Of a stretch of 64,000 nucleotides of DNA, positions 36,807 to 46,543 are shown one piece after another; the stretch's first letter is position 1; each line of letters opens with the position of its first letter. A model generated the notes under the pieces. The model saw nothing but the letters and a program-made list of their open reading frames with translations. It ran no database searches and was not told where the DNA came from. A program made the position numbers and the translations under genes. Source of the stretch: Polaromonas sp. A23 (lineage in GTDB: Bacteria; Pseudomonadota; Gammaproteobacteria; Burkholderiales; Burkholderiaceae_C); the NCBI RefSeq assembly GCF_002001015.1, contig NZ_MUNO01000045.1, forward strand, positions 186,001 through 250,000, in the 5' to 3' direction.

Positions 36807-37439
36807 TCAGCTCTTCTTTTTGCCCCCCAGCTTCGACTCGGTTCCCTTGAGCAGCTTGATGATGTTCTCCCGATGCCGGAAGATGAGGAAGGCGCTCATG
36901 GCGACCAAGGCCAGCGCCACCAGTTTGTCGACATACCAGAACGAACGGTCGCCTATCAGGTAGTACCAGGGCGCAAATATGGCGCAGGCCAGTGCCGCCA
37001 GCGACGAATAACGCGAGAAAAAGGCCACGATGATCCAGGTCGCCAACGTAGCCAGGCCCAAAATCCAGTGCACGCCGAAAAGCACACCGGCCGCCGTTGC
37101 CACCCCCTTGCCGCCCTTGAAGCCGAAAAACACCGGATACAGATGGCCCATGAACGCCGCCAGCCCAACGGCGGCCAGGGTGCCTTCGCGCAGGCCATAG
37201 TCCTTGCCAAACCACATCACCAGTGCCATCGGCACCCAGCCCTTGACACCGTCAAACAGCAGCGTCAGTGCGGCTGCGGCCTTGTTGCCGGAACGAAGCA
37301 CATTGGTGGCCCCTGGATTTTTACTGCCGTAGCTGCGCGGATCGTTCAAGCCCATCAGCTTGCTAACGATCACCGCAAACGACAGTGAGCCGATCAGGTA
37401 GGCCGCAAGCACGGCGAGGACGGGGTAAACGTAGACCAT
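36807..37439 (-). CDS. plsY: Glycerol-3-phosphate acyltransferase PlsY
   Basis: A 210-residue inner-membrane protein with about five membrane segments. PlsY motifs are present: [35 protein letters not shown], and the final loop with [12 protein letters not shown]. It makes lysophosphatidate from acyl-phosphate and glycerol-3-phosphate. The frame is open upstream to 37703, but the ATG at 37439 (MVYVYPVL) fits. The Lys-rich tail ends GGKKKS. Confidence 0.95.
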   Translation of the reverse strand: MVYVYPVLAVLAAYLIGSLSFAVIVSKLMGLNDPRSYGSKNPGATNVLRSGNKAAAALTLLFDGVKGWVPMALVMWFGKDYGLREGTLAAVGLAAFMGHLYPVFFGFKGGKGVATAAGVLFGVHWILGLATLATWIIVAFFSRYSSLAALACAIFAPWYYLIGDRSFWYVDKLVALALVAMSAFLIFRHRENIIKLLKGTESKLGGKKKS

Positions 37440-37461
37440 GTGTTCTCCAGTATTTCTTGTT

Positions 37462-37953
37462 TTAATCGACCAGCGCGCAACTGACCGATTTTGCGCCCAG
37501 CAACTCAACGCATACCTGGGGCGACAGCCCGACCAGGTACCCGCGCCTGCCGCCATTGATGGCAATTTTAGGCAGGGCGAGAATGCTTTCCTCGATATAC
37601 ACCGGCATCGCTTTGCGCGTGCCAAAGGGGGAAGTACCGCCGACCAGGTAGCCACTGTGGCGGTTGGCGATTTCCGGCTTGCAGGGTTCGACCGATTTGG
37701 CACCGATCTGGCGTGCGAGATTTTTGGTGGAAACCTTGCGGTTACCGTGCATCAACACCAGCAGCGGCTTCGCATCCTGGTCCTGCATGACCAGGGTCTT
37801 GACCACGGTGAACGGATCAAAGCCCAGGACCTCGGCGCTGTGCTGCGCCCCACCATGCTCCAGGTACTCGTAGGGGTGCTCGGTGAAAACTACCCCGGCG
37901 ATCTTCAACATCTGAGTTGCCGGTGTCTCTGACACGTGGTCCTTTTTGCTCAC
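37462..37953 (-). CDS. Cys-tRNA(Pro) deacylase-like protein (YbaK/EbsC)
   Basis: A 163-residue YbaK-family protein ([56 protein letters not shown]), which clears Cys-tRNA(Pro). The start is a GTG at 37953 with GGAAG 7 nt upstream; the longer frame runs into an extragenic repeat and neighbour DNA. It lies 22 bp from plsY and is read with it. Confidence 0.88.
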   Translation of the reverse strand: MSKKDHVSETPATQMLKIAGVVFTEHPYEYLEHGGAQHSAEVLGFDPFTVVKTLVMQDQDAKPLLVLMHGNRKVSTKNLARQIGAKSVEPCKPEIANRHSGYLVGGTSPFGTRKAMPVYIEESILALPKIAINGGRRGYLVGLSPQVCVELLGAKSVSCALVD

Positions 37954-37960
37954 TGCGGTG

Positions 37961-38056
37961 CTTCCGTTCAAGTGCCAGCGCGGAACCGGCTTTGCCGGGC
38001 CGCAGATGGCGCCCCTTGAGGGGAGGCGCCAAAGGCGCTTCGGGGGGAGCCCATAT
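37961..38056 (-). repeat. Extragenic GC-rich repeat (family A), copy 2
   Basis: Minus strand reads GGGGCGCCATCTGCGGCCCG and GCAAAGCCGGTTCCGCG, matching copy 1 at 35966. Lies between the aldo/keto reductase stop and the YbaK start. Confidence 0.6.
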
Positions 38057-39121
38057 TTACAGCGCGGGATCCCGCGCGTCCCAACGGATCGCATCAATGG
38101 CGGCCAGCAACTCGGGTGACAGCTGGGCGCCCCAGGCATCGAGGTTTTCGTCCAGCTGTGCCACTGAAGTCACACCAATGATGGTGCTGGCCACTTGCCA
38201 CTTGGTGTAGCAAAAAGCCAGTGCAAGCTGCGTGGGTGTAAGGCCATGCTCGCGTGCCAGGGTGTTGTAGCGGCGTGCGGCGGCAAGTGCTTCGGGTCGG
38301 CCCCAGCGCTGCTTGCGCACTGACTCGTATTTGGCGATGCGCGCGTTCTGCGGCGCCTGCGGGCCTTCCACGCCCGACTGATCGTATTTGCCGGTCAGCA
38401 GGCCAAAGCCCAGCGGCGAATAAGCCAGCAGTGACACACCGAGCCGGTGCATGGTTTCATCCAGCCCGTTTTCCACCGTGCGGTTCACCAGGCAAAACGG
38501 GTTTTGCACCGTCGCCACTTTGGGCAGGCCATATTGCTCTGCCAGGCGCACAAACTCGTGCACCCCGTAAGGCGTTTCATTGGACAGACCGATCGCGCGG
38601 ATCTTGCCGGCCTTCACCAGGCCACCCAAGGCTTCCAGCTGCTGATGGATGGAGCTGACCGGCTTGTCTTTTGCGGGGTCGAAATACAGCATGCCGAACG
38701 CCGGCACATGGCGCGCCGGCCAATGAATCTGGTAAAGGTCAATGACGTCGGTCTGGAGGCGTTTGAGGCTGTCCTCGCAGGCCTGCACGATGTCCTGCTG
38801 CGTCAAGTCGGGGCTGCCGTTGCGCACCCAGGCCATGCCGCGCGCCGGGCCGGCGACCTTGGTAGCCACCACCAGCTTGCCTCGTACGCCTGGGCGTTTG
38901 GCAAACCAGTTGCCGATGATGGTTTCGGTAGCACCAAAGGTTTCTGCCTTGGCCGGCACCGAATACATTTCCGCCGTGTCGAGAAAATTGACGCCGCGCT
39001 CGAGGGAACGGTCAAGAATTGAATGCGCTGTGGCTTCATCCACCTGTTCGCCGAAAGTCATGGTGCCCAGGCAAACCGGGGTGACTTGCAGGTCGCTGCT
39101 GCCTAGCTGAATTTTTTGCAT
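38057..39121 (-). CDS. Aldo/keto reductase (Tas-like)
   Basis: A 354-residue NADPH-dependent oxidoreductase. LGTMTFGEQVDEATAHSILD, NFLDTAEMYSVPAKAETFGA (Asp and catalytic Tyr) and YQIHWPARHVP (active-site His) identify the Tas/YghZ branch of the family. The ATG at 39121 (MQKIQLGSSD) is the family start; the longer frame to 39247 is less likely. The physiological substrate is unknown. Confidence 0.92.
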   Translation of the reverse strand: MQKIQLGSSDLQVTPVCLGTMTFGEQVDEATAHSILDRSLERGVNFLDTAEMYSVPAKAETFGATETIIGNWFAKRPGVRGKLVVATKVAGPARGMAWVRNGSPDLTQQDIVQACEDSLKRLQTDVIDLYQIHWPARHVPAFGMLYFDPAKDKPVSSIHQQLEALGGLVKAGKIRAIGLSNETPYGVHEFVRLAEQYGLPKVATVQNPFCLVNRTVENGLDETMHRLGVSLLAYSPLGFGLLTGKYDQSGVEGPQAPQNARIAKYESVRKQRWGRPEALAAARRYNTLAREHGLTPTQLALAFCYTKWQVASTIIGVTSVAQLDENLDAWGAQLSPELLAAIDAIRWDARDPAL

Positions 39122-39311
39122 TGAAATGGAAAGTGAAAGGGCCGGAAAGAATGCCGCGGCTAGTTTAAGGGGTCGCCGGCATCGCCGCTGGCGGGCAGGA
39201 TCTCGGGCGATTCGCTTACAAATGCATACCTGATGACCCCCTACCATTCACACACAAAAGCTTTAATCCTTTTTCGCCAATTTTTCGACAATAACTTCTC
39301 CAGGAGCTTCC

Positions 39312-39971
39312 ATGAAATTAGTACTCACTTCCCTGACTTGTGCCGCTCTCTTCCTGAGCGGCTGTGCCAACATGAGCGAAACCCAGCAAGGCACCGCAAA
39401 GGGTGCGGGCATAGGCGCTGTCGCTGGCGCCGTGATCGGTGCGGCCACCGGCGGCTCCAAAGGTGCGGCAACAGGCGCGGTATTGGGTGGTGCAGTGGGT
39501 GCAGGCGGCGGATACTTGTGGTCCAAGCGCATGCAGGACCAGAAGGCTGCCATGGAACGGGCCACAGTCGGCACCGGCGTTGCTGTCAGCCAAACCGCGG
39601 ACAACCGCCTGAAGCTCGACATTCCTTCGGACATCTCGTTCGCCACCGGCCGTTCTGACGTCAGTTCCAGCTTCGGTCCCATCCTGAACCAGTTTGCGAC
39701 CAGCCTGAATCAGAACCCGGTCACCACAGTCACCATCATTGGCCACACTGACAACACCGGTAGCGATGCCGTCAACAACCCGTTGTCTGTCGACCGCGCC
39801 AACAGCACGCGCAACTATCTGGTGGCACGCGGCGTTTCGGGGAATCGCGTTGCCACCGACGGCCGCGGAGAGCGCGAGCCCGTCGCCGACAACAACACCA
39901 GCCAGGGTCGCGCCAAAAACCGCCGCGTTGAAATTTATGTGGCCGAGCCGGTACAAGCCACTGCCAGGTAA
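39312..39971 (+). CDS. OmpA-family lipoprotein (YiaD-like)
   Basis: A 219-residue lipoprotein. Lipobox LSGC at residues 15-18, then a glycine-zipper segment (about 31-75, GAGIGAVAGAVIGAATGG), and a C-terminal OmpA peptidoglycan-binding domain (about 100-210: DISFATGRSDVSS, IIGHTDNTGSD, GRGEREPVADN, AKNRRVEI). Anchors the outer membrane to the cell wall. AGGAGCTTCC precedes the ATG. Confidence 0.93.
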   Translation: MKLVLTSLTCAALFLSGCANMSETQQGTAKGAGIGAVAGAVIGAATGGSKGAATGAVLGGAVGAGGGYLWSKRMQDQKAAMERATVGTGVAVSQTADNRLKLDIPSDISFATGRSDVSSSFGPILNQFATSLNQNPVTTVTIIGHTDNTGSDAVNNPLSVDRANSTRNYLVARGVSGNRVATDGRGEREPVADNNTSQGRAKNRRVEIYVAEPVQATAR

Positions 39972-39980
39972 CTGATTCCC

Positions 39981-40066
39981 CCTATCGACGCTCACTTCGT
40001 GTAGCGCCTTTTCCCCTCCGGGGATGGCGCCTGCAGGCCGGCAAAGCCGGACCTGCGGCCCCTGCT
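39981..40066 (+). repeat. Extragenic GC-rich repeat (family A), copy 3
   Basis: Contains CCCCTCCGGGGATGGCGCCT and GGCCGGCAAAGCCGGACCTG, related to the copies at 35966 and 37961. Confidence 0.55.
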
Positions 40067-40073
40067 GATAAAG

Positions 40074-40103
40074 AGAAAAAGCACCCCTCGGGGTGCTTTT
40101 TCT
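40074..40103. terminator. Bidirectional terminator
   Basis: AAAAAGCACCCC-TCG-GGGTGCTTTTT lies between the convergent OmpA-lipoprotein and acyl-CoA synthetase genes. Confidence 0.92.
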
Positions 40104-40117
40104 TTGTGCGCATGCGC

Positions 40118-41857
40118 TCAACCGGCCTGTCGGAACCGCTCCTCCTCTTGCAGCCTGAGCACACGTCGCTGCACCTTGCCGGTGGTGGTCATCGGCAGCG
40201 CGTCAATGAATTCGATCTCCTTGGGGTACTCGTAGGGTGCCAGCAGGCCCTTGACGTGGGCTTGCAGCTCGGCCATGAGTTTGACATCAAATTCGGCCTC
40301 AGCCCCCGTCTTTCGTGCGCGAGCAGCTACAAAATCAGGAGCAAGCACGATGTAGGCCTTGACCACGGCGCCGCGCTCACGGTCGGGTTTGGGCACCACC
40401 GCTGCATTGGCCACCGCCGGGTGCTTGACCAGGCAGTTCTCGATTTCGCCGGGGCCGATGCGGTAACCCGCCGCCTTGAACACATCGTCGGCCCGGCCCT
40501 GGTACCAGAGGTAACCATCTTCATCGCGGCTGGCCATGTCTCCCGTGCGGCACCAGTCGCCGGTGAACTTGCCCCGGGTTGCGGCTTCTTTTTTCCAATA
40601 GCCGAGGAAGAAAATCGGATCGGCATCGCCGTGCACGTCAAAGCGATTCACCGCCACGTCGCCAGGCACGCCAACCGCGCACTCCTTGCCGTCTTCGTCA
40701 ATCACCGCCACCCGATGGCCCGGGTAGCCCTTGCCCATGCTGCCGGGCCGGGCCGGCCAGAACGCAGAGCAATTTCCCACCACATAGTTGATCTCGGTCT
40801 GGCCGAACATTTCGTTGACGGTGACACCCAGCTCGTCGCGGCAATAGGCAAACACCGCATCACCCACGGCCTCGCCCGCGCTCATCATGGCCTGCAGCTT
40901 GAGCTTGAACTGTCGGCGCGGCTGCGGGTAGGCCTTCATCATGGCTTTCAGCGCGGTGGGAAACAGGAAGGTATGCGTCACGCCCTGTTCGGCCATCAGG
41001 CTGAAAGCCAGCTCGGGGCTGAAGCGCCCGTTGAAGGCCACGATGGGGCGCCCAAAGTACAGCGTGGGCAACAAGGCGTCCATCAGCCCGCCCGTCCATG
41101 CCCAGTCCGCCGGGCTCCAGAAAACTGCTTCGGACTTTGCATTCGTTTTGCCGTCAAAACCAAACCAGTTCTGGCTGCAGACAAAACCCGGCAGGTTGCC
41201 AATCAGCGCACGGTGCGCCAGCAACGCCCCCTTGGGCGGGCCCGTCGTGCCGCTGGTGTAGATCAGGATGGCTGCGTCGTCCGCCTTGGTTTTCACCGCG
41301 GTAAACACCCGCTGCTGTCCGGCCAGTGCCGTTTCATAGTCAACATCACCCTGGCCTGCAGCCGCGCCCGCCGCAATCACCGTGCGCAGCGCCGGGCAGC
41401 TCTGGCGAATGGCCTTGAGGCTGGCAATGGAGCTCTCATCACAAATGGCCAGCACTGCCTCGCTGTCCTGCAGCCGGTACTCCAGCGCCTCTGGCCCGAA
41501 CAGCATGGACAGCGGCATCGCCACCGCCCCCATCTGGAACACCGCCATGTAGGCCACGGCGGTTTCAAAACGCTGGGGCATCACAATCGCCACGCGGTCG
41601 CCGCGCTGCACGCCCATCTGCACCAGCACATGGCTCAGGGCGTCGGCAGCCTGCTGCAGCTCGAAATAGGTATAGAAAGTGCCTTTCGCCCTTGATTGGT
41701 GGGCGCGGATAGCTACTCTTTTGATAGCGCCTTTACCTGCATCGGCTTCTGCCCAACGCCGGCAGCAGACCTCAGCGATGTTGAAGTACTCGTCAACCTG
41801 CCAACGAAAACCCGTGTGCAGGTCAGCGTAATGATCGGGTGTGGACGTGGAGGCCAT
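40118..41857 (-). CDS. AMP-forming acyl-CoA synthetase
   Basis: A 579-residue adenylate-forming enzyme. ILIYTSGTTGPPKGALL is the P-loop-like A3 motif, NEMFGQTE the A5 motif, and YQGRADDVFKAAGYRIGPGE the hinge; the catalytic lysine is in TTTGKVQRR. It activates a short- or medium-chain acid to the acyl-CoA. Two stretches appear to be coding copies of a short interspersed repeat: residues near 42-62 (AIKRVAIRAHQSRAKG) and near 503-520 (DFVAARARKTGAEAE); both sit where relatives have loops. Start chosen at 41857 (MASTSTPD). Confidence 0.9.
   Translation of the reverse strand: MASTSTPDHYADLHTGFRWQVDEYFNIAEVCCRRWAEADAGKGAIKRVAIRAHQSRAKGTFYTYFELQQAADALSHVLVQMGVQRGDRVAIVMPQRFETAVAYMAVFQMGAVAMPLSMLFGPEALEYRLQDSEAVLAICDESSIASLKAIRQSCPALRTVIAAGAAAGQGDVDYETALAGQQRVFTAVKTKADDAAILIYTSGTTGPPKGALLAHRALIGNLPGFVCSQNWFGFDGKTNAKSEAVFWSPADWAWTGGLMDALLPTLYFGRPIVAFNGRFSPELAFSLMAEQGVTHTFLFPTALKAMMKAYPQPRRQFKLKLQAMMSAGEAVGDAVFAYCRDELGVTVNEMFGQTEINYVVGNCSAFWPARPGSMGKGYPGHRVAVIDEDGKECAVGVPGDVAVNRFDVHGDADPIFFLGYWKKEAATRGKFTGDWCRTGDMASRDEDGYLWYQGRADDVFKAAGYRIGPGEIENCLVKHPAVANAAVVPKPDRERGAVVKAYIVLAPDFVAARARKTGAEAEFDVKLMAELQAHVKGLLAPYEYPKEIEFIDALPMTTTGKVQRRVLRLQEEERFRQAG
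40296..40341 (-). repeat. Short interspersed repeat (family B) inside acyl-CoA synthetase gene
   Basis: Minus strand: TGATTTTGTAGCTGCTCGCG, then CACGAAAGACGGGGGCTGAG. It shares the TAGCTGCT-GCGC core and keeps the reading frame open. Confidence 0.5.
41681..41730 (-). repeat. Second family B repeat inside the same gene
   Basis: Minus strand: GCGCTATCAAAAGAGTAGCT, then ATCCGCGCCCACCAATCAAG. In frame within the N-terminal part of the synthetase. Confidence 0.5.
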
Positions 41858-41907
41858 GTCCCTGTCTTGACTGCGCTTCAAATCGAGTCTCCTTATGATG
41901 AGGATCA

Positions 41908-42822
41908 ATGTACAAAGAAAAACGCCCTTCCCGCAGCGAGTTTGTCCCAATACGCGGTATCAATTACCACACGCTTCACTGGGGCGAAGCCAACAGCAAC
42001 CTGACACCGCTGGTGTTAGTGCATGGCTGGATGGACGTTGCCGCCTCTTACCAGTTTGCGGTTGATGCCCTGTCCGACGCCTTTGTGCAGGGCCGCAGCA
42101 TCATCGCGCCCGACTGGCGCGGTTATGGAAAAACCGGCGCCAACGGTGCCGACAATTTCTGGTTTCCCGATTACCTGGCCGACCTGGATTTCCTGCTCGA
42201 CCACTACGCGCCCGGCCGGCCCGTCGACCTGGTCGGCCACAGCATGGGCGGCAATGTCGCCATGCTGTATGCCGGCTCGCGGCCCGAGCGCATCCGCAAG
42301 CTGATCAACCTCGAAGGCTTCGGCATGCCCGCCACGCGGCCCAGCCAGGCGCCCGGCCGTTATGCCAAGTGGATGGACGAGCTCAAAAGCCTGCACCGCG
42401 GCGAAATGGCGCTCAAACCCTACAACGACGTGGACGGCGTGGCCCGCCGACTGATGCGCACCAACCCGCGGCTGACGCAAGACAAAGCTGACTGGCTGGC
42501 CCGCCACTGGGCCGCGCCCGACGCCCAGGGCCAGTGGAACATCCTGGGCGACGCCGCCCACAAGATCACCAACGCCCAGCTTTACCGTGTGGACGAGGTG
42601 CTGGAGATCTACCAGCGCATCAGTGCCCCCACGCTGGCCGTCGAGGCGTCCGATGATTCCCTGGGCAAGTGGTGGGATGGCAAATACACGCTGGCCCAGT
42701 ACCACGAGCGCTTGCAATCGGTGCCGCAAGCCACCACCGCGGTGGTGCAGGATGCTGGCCACATGCTGCATCACGACCAGCCAGAGCAGCTCGCCCGCCT
42801 GATCGAGGATTTCCTGGCTTAA
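41908..42822 (+). CDS. Alpha/beta hydrolase
   Basis: A 304-residue hydrolase with the oxyanion motif VLVHGWMD, nucleophile elbow GHSMGG (Ser near residue 112), a candidate acid in EASDDS and the final histidine in DAGHMLHHD. Divergent from the acyl-CoA synthetase with 50 bp between starts. Substrate unknown; it could be a thioesterase, esterase or lipase. Confidence 0.9.
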   Translation: MYKEKRPSRSEFVPIRGINYHTLHWGEANSNLTPLVLVHGWMDVAASYQFAVDALSDAFVQGRSIIAPDWRGYGKTGANGADNFWFPDYLADLDFLLDHYAPGRPVDLVGHSMGGNVAMLYAGSRPERIRKLINLEGFGMPATRPSQAPGRYAKWMDELKSLHRGEMALKPYNDVDGVARRLMRTNPRLTQDKADWLARHWAAPDAQGQWNILGDAAHKITNAQLYRVDEVLEIYQRISAPTLAVEASDDSLGKWWDGKYTLAQYHERLQSVPQATTAVVQDAGHMLHHDQPEQLARLIEDFLA

Positions 42823-42907
42823 CAGGCTTTAAGTTCGGTAACGCACACTCAAGGCACCGCTTCTCAGGCACACTCGGTCCTTTATTGCGCTTGGCGCGGG
42901 GATATCC

Positions 42908-45900
42908 ATGACCGAGCCAGCTTCCGACAATCAGGAAAACTTCCGCCGCGTCCTGACGCGCAACGTCAGCCTGCCGCTGGGCGTGGGCGCACTCAGCGCC
43001 GCAGTTTTCGTCTCACTCATCTTCTATCTCCTGTCCGCCCTGGGCGGGGTCGAGCTGACGGAACGGGCAATCAGCAACGCCAACCAGGTCGCCAAACTGG
43101 GCGCCGACATGGAAGCCAGCATGTACGGCTTCCTGGTCACCGGTGAAGAGCCCCTGCTGCAGCCTTTTGAGATCGGCAAGCCACGCATTGCGGCCGAAAC
43201 CGCCACGCTGGCCGAGCTGGTCCGGAACAACCAGTCCCAGGTCAGCCGGCTCAGGCGCATTGCTGCGCTGCAGACGCAGTGGAACGAGTTTGCACAAACC
43301 ATCGTCGACCTCAGGCGAAAAGACCTCGACTACCAGGCGCCGGTTCGTTCTGCAGGCGGAAAAAGCCTGACCGATGAAATCCGGCGCGAGTTCGCCGAGT
43401 TCATCAGCATCGAAGAGCGCCTGCTGCAGGAGCGCAACGCCCAGGCCAGGAACAACACCACCTGGGGCATGGCGGCTTACCTGCTGTTCAGCCTGGGGCT
43501 GAGCGGCCTGCTGGCAGCACTTGGCCACCGCGAACTGCAGCGCCTGTCGGACTCCTATGTAGAAGCAGAGCGCAAACAGGCGGCCACCGCGCTGCTGCTG
43601 GACCAACAGCTTTGGCTGCGCACCGGGCAGCGGCAGCTGGCCGAGCACACCATCGGCCAGCAGGCCCTGGAGTCATTGGGCCGCAGCGTGCTCGAGTTCA
43701 TTGCGCGCTACCTTGATGCGGCAGTGGCCGCTCTCTACGTTCGGGAAGACAACGGCAACCTGCGGCGCGTCGCCGCCTACGGCTTCAGTGCCAATAGCGA
43801 AAGTACGGCACAGGCGTTTTACAGCGCAGAGGGCCTGGTCGGTCAGGCGGCGCTTGAAAACCGCGTGCTGCAACTCGACGACCTGCCCGACGGTTACCTG
43901 AAGGTCACCTCGGGCCTGGGCCGGGGCTCGCCCCGCCACGTGCTGGTGGTGCCGGTGCATAACGACGGACAGGTCAATGGCGTGGTGGAGCTCGGTTTTC
44001 TGCGTGCGCTCGGCGCGCGGGACCTGGAGTTCGTCAACATGATTGCCAACAACATCGGCAACTCCATCCACGCCGCCCTCTACCGCCGGCGGCTGCAAGA
44101 CGTGCTGGCAGAAAGCCAGCAGCTCAACGAAGGCCTTCAGTCACAACAGGAAGAGCTGCGCACCGTCAATGAAGAGTTGGAAGAAAAGTCGCGCGTACTC
44201 AAGGAGTACCAGATCAACCTGGAGAACCAGCAGGCCGAGCTGGAACAAACCAACGAGCAGCTGTCCGAAGTGGCCCTGTCGCTGGACCAGAAAAATGGCG
44301 CGCTCAACCAGGCGCAGACCCTGCTGGAAGAGCGCGCTGAAGAACTCAGCCGCGCCAGCCGCTACAAGTCGGAGTTCCTGGCGAACATGTCGCATGAACT
44401 GCGCACCCCGCTCAACAGCTCGCTGATCCTGGCCAAGTTGCTGGCCGACAACCCCAAGGGCAACCTCAACGAAGAGCAGGTCCGGTTTTCGCAATCGATC
44501 TACTCCGCCGGTAACGACCTGCTGAACCTGATCAACGACATTCTCGACATCTCCAAGGTCGAGGCCGGAAAGCTCGAGCTGACCCCTGAAGACATCGTTC
44601 TGGCCCATCTGGTGAGTTCGCTCAAGAGCACCTTTGAGCCCATGGCCAACCAGAAGCAATTGCAGTTCGAGATCAGCATCAGCCACGGTACACCCGTCAC
44701 GCTGGTGACCGACCGTCAGCGCGTGGAGCAGATCCTGAAAAACCTGCTGTCGAACGCGATCAAGTTCACCGACGCAGGCAAGGTCAGCCTCACCGTATCG
44801 CAGCACCCCAATGGCCAGATTGCGTTTGCCGTGCAGGACTCGGGCATCGGCATTCGCCCGGACCAGCAAGGCATTATTTTCGACGCCTTCCACCAGGCCG
44901 ACGGCACCACCAGCCGCCGCTACGGCGGCACCGGCCTGGGCCTGTCGATCTCGCGCGACCTCAGCGGCCTGCTCGGCGGCGCCATCACACTGGAGAGTCG
45001 CGAAGGAAAAGGCAGCTGCTTCACGCTGCTGCTTCCTACCGGCTGGACGCCCGCCCAACAGCCACCAGCCGCCCCGATGGCACCCGCGCAGGTGCAGGTG
45101 CCCGCCACAACCCTTGCAACCGTCAAAGCGGCGGCCCCGGAAACAGCGGTGCATGTGCCAGTGTTCCCCGACGACAGGCACAAGCCGCTGGCCACCCGGC
45201 TGGTGCTGGTGATCGAGGACGACCCTGCTTTTGCGCAAATCCTGTACGACCTGGCCCATGAGCTGGGTTACGACTGCCTCGTCGCGCACGGTGCGGCGCA
45301 TGCCATTGAACTGGCTACCCAATTTTTGCCGGCCGCGATTCTGCTCGACATGGGCCTGCCCGACCGCAACGGCCTGTCGGTGTTGGAACAGCTCAAGCGC
45401 AACCCGCTGACCCGCCATATGCCGGTGCATGTGGTGTCGGGTGAAGAGCCCCGCGAGCCCGCCCTGCAGATGGGCGCCATCGGGTACACCATCAAGCCCA
45501 CCACGCGCGAGCAACTCAAGGCGGTATTCAAAAAGCTCGAAGACAAGCTCACGCAGAAGGTCAAGCGTGTGCTGCTGGTGGAAGACGATGCCTTGCAGCG
45601 CGCCAGCGTGACCAGCCTGATTGGTGACGACGATGTTGAAATCACCGCCGTGGAAACCGGCGCCAAGGCATTGGCCTTGCTGGCCAACACGATATTTGAC
45701 TGCATGATCATTGACCTGAAGCTGCCCGACATCCAGGGCTATGAGTTGCTGCAGCGCATGGCCACCAGCGACATCACTTCTTTTCCACCGGTGATTGTCT
45801 ACACCGGACGCAACCTGACCCGCCAGGAGGAAGCCGACCTGCTGCAGTACTCGCGCTCCATCATCATCAAGGGCGCGCGCTCGCCCGAGCGCCTGCTCGA

Positions 45901-46378
45901 TGAAGTCACCCTCTTTCTGCATCGGGTAGAGGCAGACCTGTCGGCAGAGCGTCAACTCATACTCAAGGCCACACGGGGCCGTGACCGGGTGTTTGAAGGC
46001 CGGAAAATCCTGCTGGTGGACGACGACGTACGCAACATCTTCGCGCTCACCAGCGCGCTTGAGCAAAAAGGCATGCTGGTCGAAATCGGCCGCAACGGCT
46101 TTGAGGCCATCAGCAAACTCAATGATGTAGAGAACATCGACCTGGTGCTGATGGACGTCATGATGCCCGGCATGGACGGCCTGGAAGCCACGCGCCGCAT
46201 CCGCCAGGACCCGCGCTTCCAGAAGTTGCCCATCATTGCCGTCACCGCCAAGGCCATGAAGGACGACCAGGAGCAATGCATCAAGGCGGGCACCAACGAC
46301 TACCTCGCCAAGCCGATTGACCTGGACCGCCTGTTCTCGCTGCTCCGCGTCTGGATGCCGAACGTGGAGCGGGTCTAG
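42908..46378 (+). CDS. Hybrid sensor histidine kinase with three receiver domains
   Basis: A 1,156-residue membrane kinase. Membrane segments at about 26-46 and 188-208 flank a helical CHASE3-like sensor. A GAF domain (about 255-390), a long coiled coil (about 395-485) and the kinase core follow: HisKA with H496 in MSHELRTPL, then HATPase motifs (NLLSNAIKF, DSGIGI, GTGLGLSIS). Three receivers end the protein, with phosphoacceptor Asp in ILLDMGLP, MIIDLKLP and LVLMDVMMPGMDG. The stop codon lies in the CTAG bordering a MITE-like element. CheR, CheB and a second kinase follow, as in the chemosensory-like modules common in Betaproteobacteria. Confidence 0.93.
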   Translation: MTEPASDNQENFRRVLTRNVSLPLGVGALSAAVFVSLIFYLLSALGGVELTERAISNANQVAKLGADMEASMYGFLVTGEEPLLQPFEIGKPRIAAETATLAELVRNNQSQVSRLRRIAALQTQWNEFAQTIVDLRRKDLDYQAPVRSAGGKSLTDEIRREFAEFISIEERLLQERNAQARNNTTWGMAAYLLFSLGLSGLLAALGHRELQRLSDSYVEAERKQAATALLLDQQLWLRTGQRQLAEHTIGQQALESLGRSVLEFIARYLDAAVAALYVREDNGNLRRVAAYGFSANSESTAQAFYSAEGLVGQAALENRVLQLDDLPDGYLKVTSGLGRGSPRHVLVVPVHNDGQVNGVVELGFLRALGARDLEFVNMIANNIGNSIHAALYRRRLQDVLAESQQLNEGLQSQQEELRTVNEELEEKSRVLKEYQINLENQQAELEQTNEQLSEVALSLDQKNGALNQAQTLLEERAEELSRASRYKSEFLANMSHELRTPLNSSLILAKLLADNPKGNLNEEQVRFSQSIYSAGNDLLNLINDILDISKVEAGKLELTPEDIVLAHLVSSLKSTFEPMANQKQLQFEISISHGTPVTLVTDRQRVEQILKNLLSNAIKFTDAGKVSLTVSQHPNGQIAFAVQDSGIGIRPDQQGIIFDAFHQADGTTSRRYGGTGLGLSISRDLSGLLGGAITLESREGKGSCFTLLLPTGWTPAQQPPAAPMAPAQVQVPATTLATVKAAAPETAVHVPVFPDDRHKPLATRLVLVIEDDPAFAQILYDLAHELGYDCLVAHGAAHAIELATQFLPAAILLDMGLPDRNGLSVLEQLKRNPLTRHMPVHVVSGEEPREPALQMGAIGYTIKPTTREQLKAVFKKLEDKLTQKVKRVLLVEDDALQRASVTSLIGDDDVEITAVETGAKALALLANTIFDCMIIDLKLPDIQGYELLQRMATSDITSFPPVIVYTGRNLTRQEEADLLQYSRSIIIKGARSPERLLDEVTLFLHRVEADLSAERQLILKATRGRDRVFEGRKILLVDDDVRNIFALTSALEQKGMLVEIGRNGFEAISKLNDVENIDLVLMDVMMPGMDGLEATRRIRQDPRFQKLPIIAVTAKAMKDDQEQCIKAGTNDYLAKPIDLDRLFSLLRVWMPNVERV

Positions 46379-46541
46379 TGTTCTGTGCCGCAAATAAGGT
46401 GATGAAATGAAATTGTCCAGTCAGCTGTCAGGCAAGGCGCGAGGAGGCGACATAGCCGTAGCTATGGCAACGACGAGTAACGCCGCATGGCGGCTGAATG
46501 GGCGATTTCATATCGCCTTTATTTGCGGGACAGGACACTAG
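46375..46541. mobile_element. MITE-like element, 167 bp
   Basis: The ends are long imperfect inverted repeats: left CTAGTGTTCTGTGCCGCAAA, right (complement) CTAGTGTCCTGTCCCGCAAA, both continuing TAAGG- or TAAAGG-like and GAT for about 30 bp. CTAG at each edge may be a target duplication. The inside has a GCCGTAGCTATGGC dyad and no gene. It sits between a kinase stop and the cheR start. Confidence 0.75.
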
Positions 46542-46543
46542 CC

